A program made the position numbers and the translations under genes. Positions 29,658 to 30,177 of a stretch of 30,177 nt of DNA are shown here, piece after piece. Each line of letters opens with the position of its first letter. Position 1 is the first letter of the stretch. The notes beneath the pieces were generated by a model. It searched no databases. It saw nothing but the letters and a program-made list of their open reading frames with translations, and had not been told where the DNA came from. This stretch comes from QHCE01 sp041743105 (GTDB lineage: Bacteria > Actinomycetota > Actinomycetes > Mycobacteriales > QHCE01), in contig JBGTNI010000053.1 of the NCBI GenBank assembly GCA_041743105.1, positions 1-30,177 on the forward strand, given 5' to 3'.

Positions 29658-30177
29658 TGGCTGCTGCCACGCGCACATCGAAGAAGCGCCGCCGGCGCTC
29701 CGCTGCGCGCTCCAAGGGGCGTGGCGGCGTTCGGATTAAGGCGCCGAATCTGGTGGAGGCGTATCGTCTCGCGGGTTTGGCCACCGGCAGCGCGAGCGAT
29801 GAGGCGTGGCAGCAAGCGCACGGCGCTGTCGCCGAGGCGATCTCAACCGCCAAACAGGCACTGTCGACTTTGGATGCCACCGAGGTCGATGCGGACCTGG
29901 ACCGGCTGCTGGAGCTGCTGGCCCAGCAGCGCAACGAGGCGCGCCGCCGGTTCGCCGAGGAGTTCAAACGCTGGCCGGGCAGCACCGATGCGGTGCGCGC
30001 CCAACAAGCCGTCGATGCCCTGGACGCGGCGTTGAGCCGGGCCGTTGCACTGCGGGAGCAGCAGACACGGCGGGAACGTGATCCGGCCAAGCGGTCCAGA
30101 AAGCGCAGCCGCAAACCTCCCGATAAAGCCGAGGGTGCGGCTAGTTCGACTCCCGGAAGCTCGCTGCCGCCCAACCT
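29654..30177 (+). CDS. Hypothetical basic coiled-coil protein, cut by window end
   Basis: Open from ATG 29654 (or 29657) to the end of the window with no stop, so the C-terminus is missing; at least 174 residues. The start is strongly basic (RTSKKRRRRSARSKGRGG). It is followed by VRIKAPNLVEAYRLAGLATG and then a long predicted helix/coiled coil (AHGAVAEAISTAKQALSTLD, DADLDRLLELLAQQRNEARR, AVDALDAALSRAVALREQQT). A second basic cluster, RSRKRSRKPPDK, follows. Third positions are GC-rich, supporting real coding; the opposite-strand frame here is a shadow. Possibly nucleic-acid-associated; no family recognised. Confidence 0.72.
   Translation, partial: MMAAATRTSKKRRRRSAARSKGRGGVRIKAPNLVEAYRLAGLATGSASDEAWQQAHGAVAEAISTAKQALSTLDATEVDADLDRLLELLAQQRNEARRRFAEEFKRWPGSTDAVRAQQAVDALDAALSRAVALREQQTRRERDPAKRSRKRSRKPPDKAEGAASSTPGSSLPPN

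Noticed and set aside
29644..30174. 176-codon minus-strand Ser/Ala/Arg-rich gene at the right edge
   Set aside because: The plus-strand frame from 29654 has GC-rich third positions, an ATGA overlap with the preceding gene and a sensible helical product, so the minus frame is its shadow.
1..30177. CRISPR arrays, insertion sequences with transposases, tRNA or rRNA genes
   Set aside because: I looked for regularly spaced repeats, transposase or integrase motifs and RNA-gene folds and saw none; only the small palindromic element resembles mobile DNA.

Overview
The window is about 30 kb of high-GC chromosomal DNA from an actinomycete (Actinomycetota). Three things point to this: GC-rich third codon positions, several leaderless-looking starts, and a core-gene order (folD, mdh, icd, trpS, yihY, add, upp) that, as far as I recall, resembles the corresponding mycobacterial stretch. 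The free-standing, cysteine-free rpsD is a form I associate with streptomycetes and related actinomycetes. I therefore suggest Mycobacteriales/Pseudonocardiales or a close relative, without naming a genus.

Layout. 1-680: vapBC toxin-antitoxin pair whose toxin is frameshifted. 823-3083: purN-purH, overlapping. 3105-3853: second toxin-antitoxin pair. 3860-5590: S51 peptidase and folD. 5657-6848: an orphan gene of unfamiliar type, followed by a duplicated remnant of the folD 3' end. 6899-8451: methyltransferase convergent with rpsD. 8921-11125: mdh and icd. 11201-14299: a promoter and leader ORF, then a B12-binding mutase-like protein and an octopine/nopaline-dehydrogenase-family protein. 14565-17059: an AT-richer glycosyltransferase island starting with a near copy of the same promoter. 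17116-20021: a duplicated abrB-vapC-galE module, first copy decayed and second intact. 20132-22199: trpS and a YihY-type membrane protein. 22245-22888: another vapBC. 22979-28751: nucleoside salvage genes (BMP lipoprotein, add, upp) mixed with conserved hypothetical and membrane proteins. 28959-end: two overlapping genes of unknown function, the last cut by the window edge.

How the genes work together. PurN and PurH both consume 10-formyl-tetrahydrofolate, and FolD makes it. Mdh and Icd are TCA-cycle enzymes. The BMP lipoprotein, adenosine deaminase and Upp form a nucleoside/base salvage group. GalE supplies UDP-galactose and lies next to two glycosyltransferases.

The most interesting part is 11.2-20.0 kb. 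Two distinct units, the B12-protein/dehydrogenase pair and the glycosyltransferase gene, sit behind nearly the same ~105-bp promoter/5'UTR cassette. The first transcript also carries a 31-codon leader ORF overlapping the B12-protein start. The glycosyltransferases are bounded on the right by a decayed duplicate of the abrB-vapC-galE module and possibly on the left by a short galE-like tail. A candidate co-regulated but functionally undescribed locus is an inference from this layout. The duplications, frameshifts, stop codon, truncation and small dispersed element are read directly from the sequence. The region holds five toxin-antitoxin modules in under 23 kb, at least two of them damaged.
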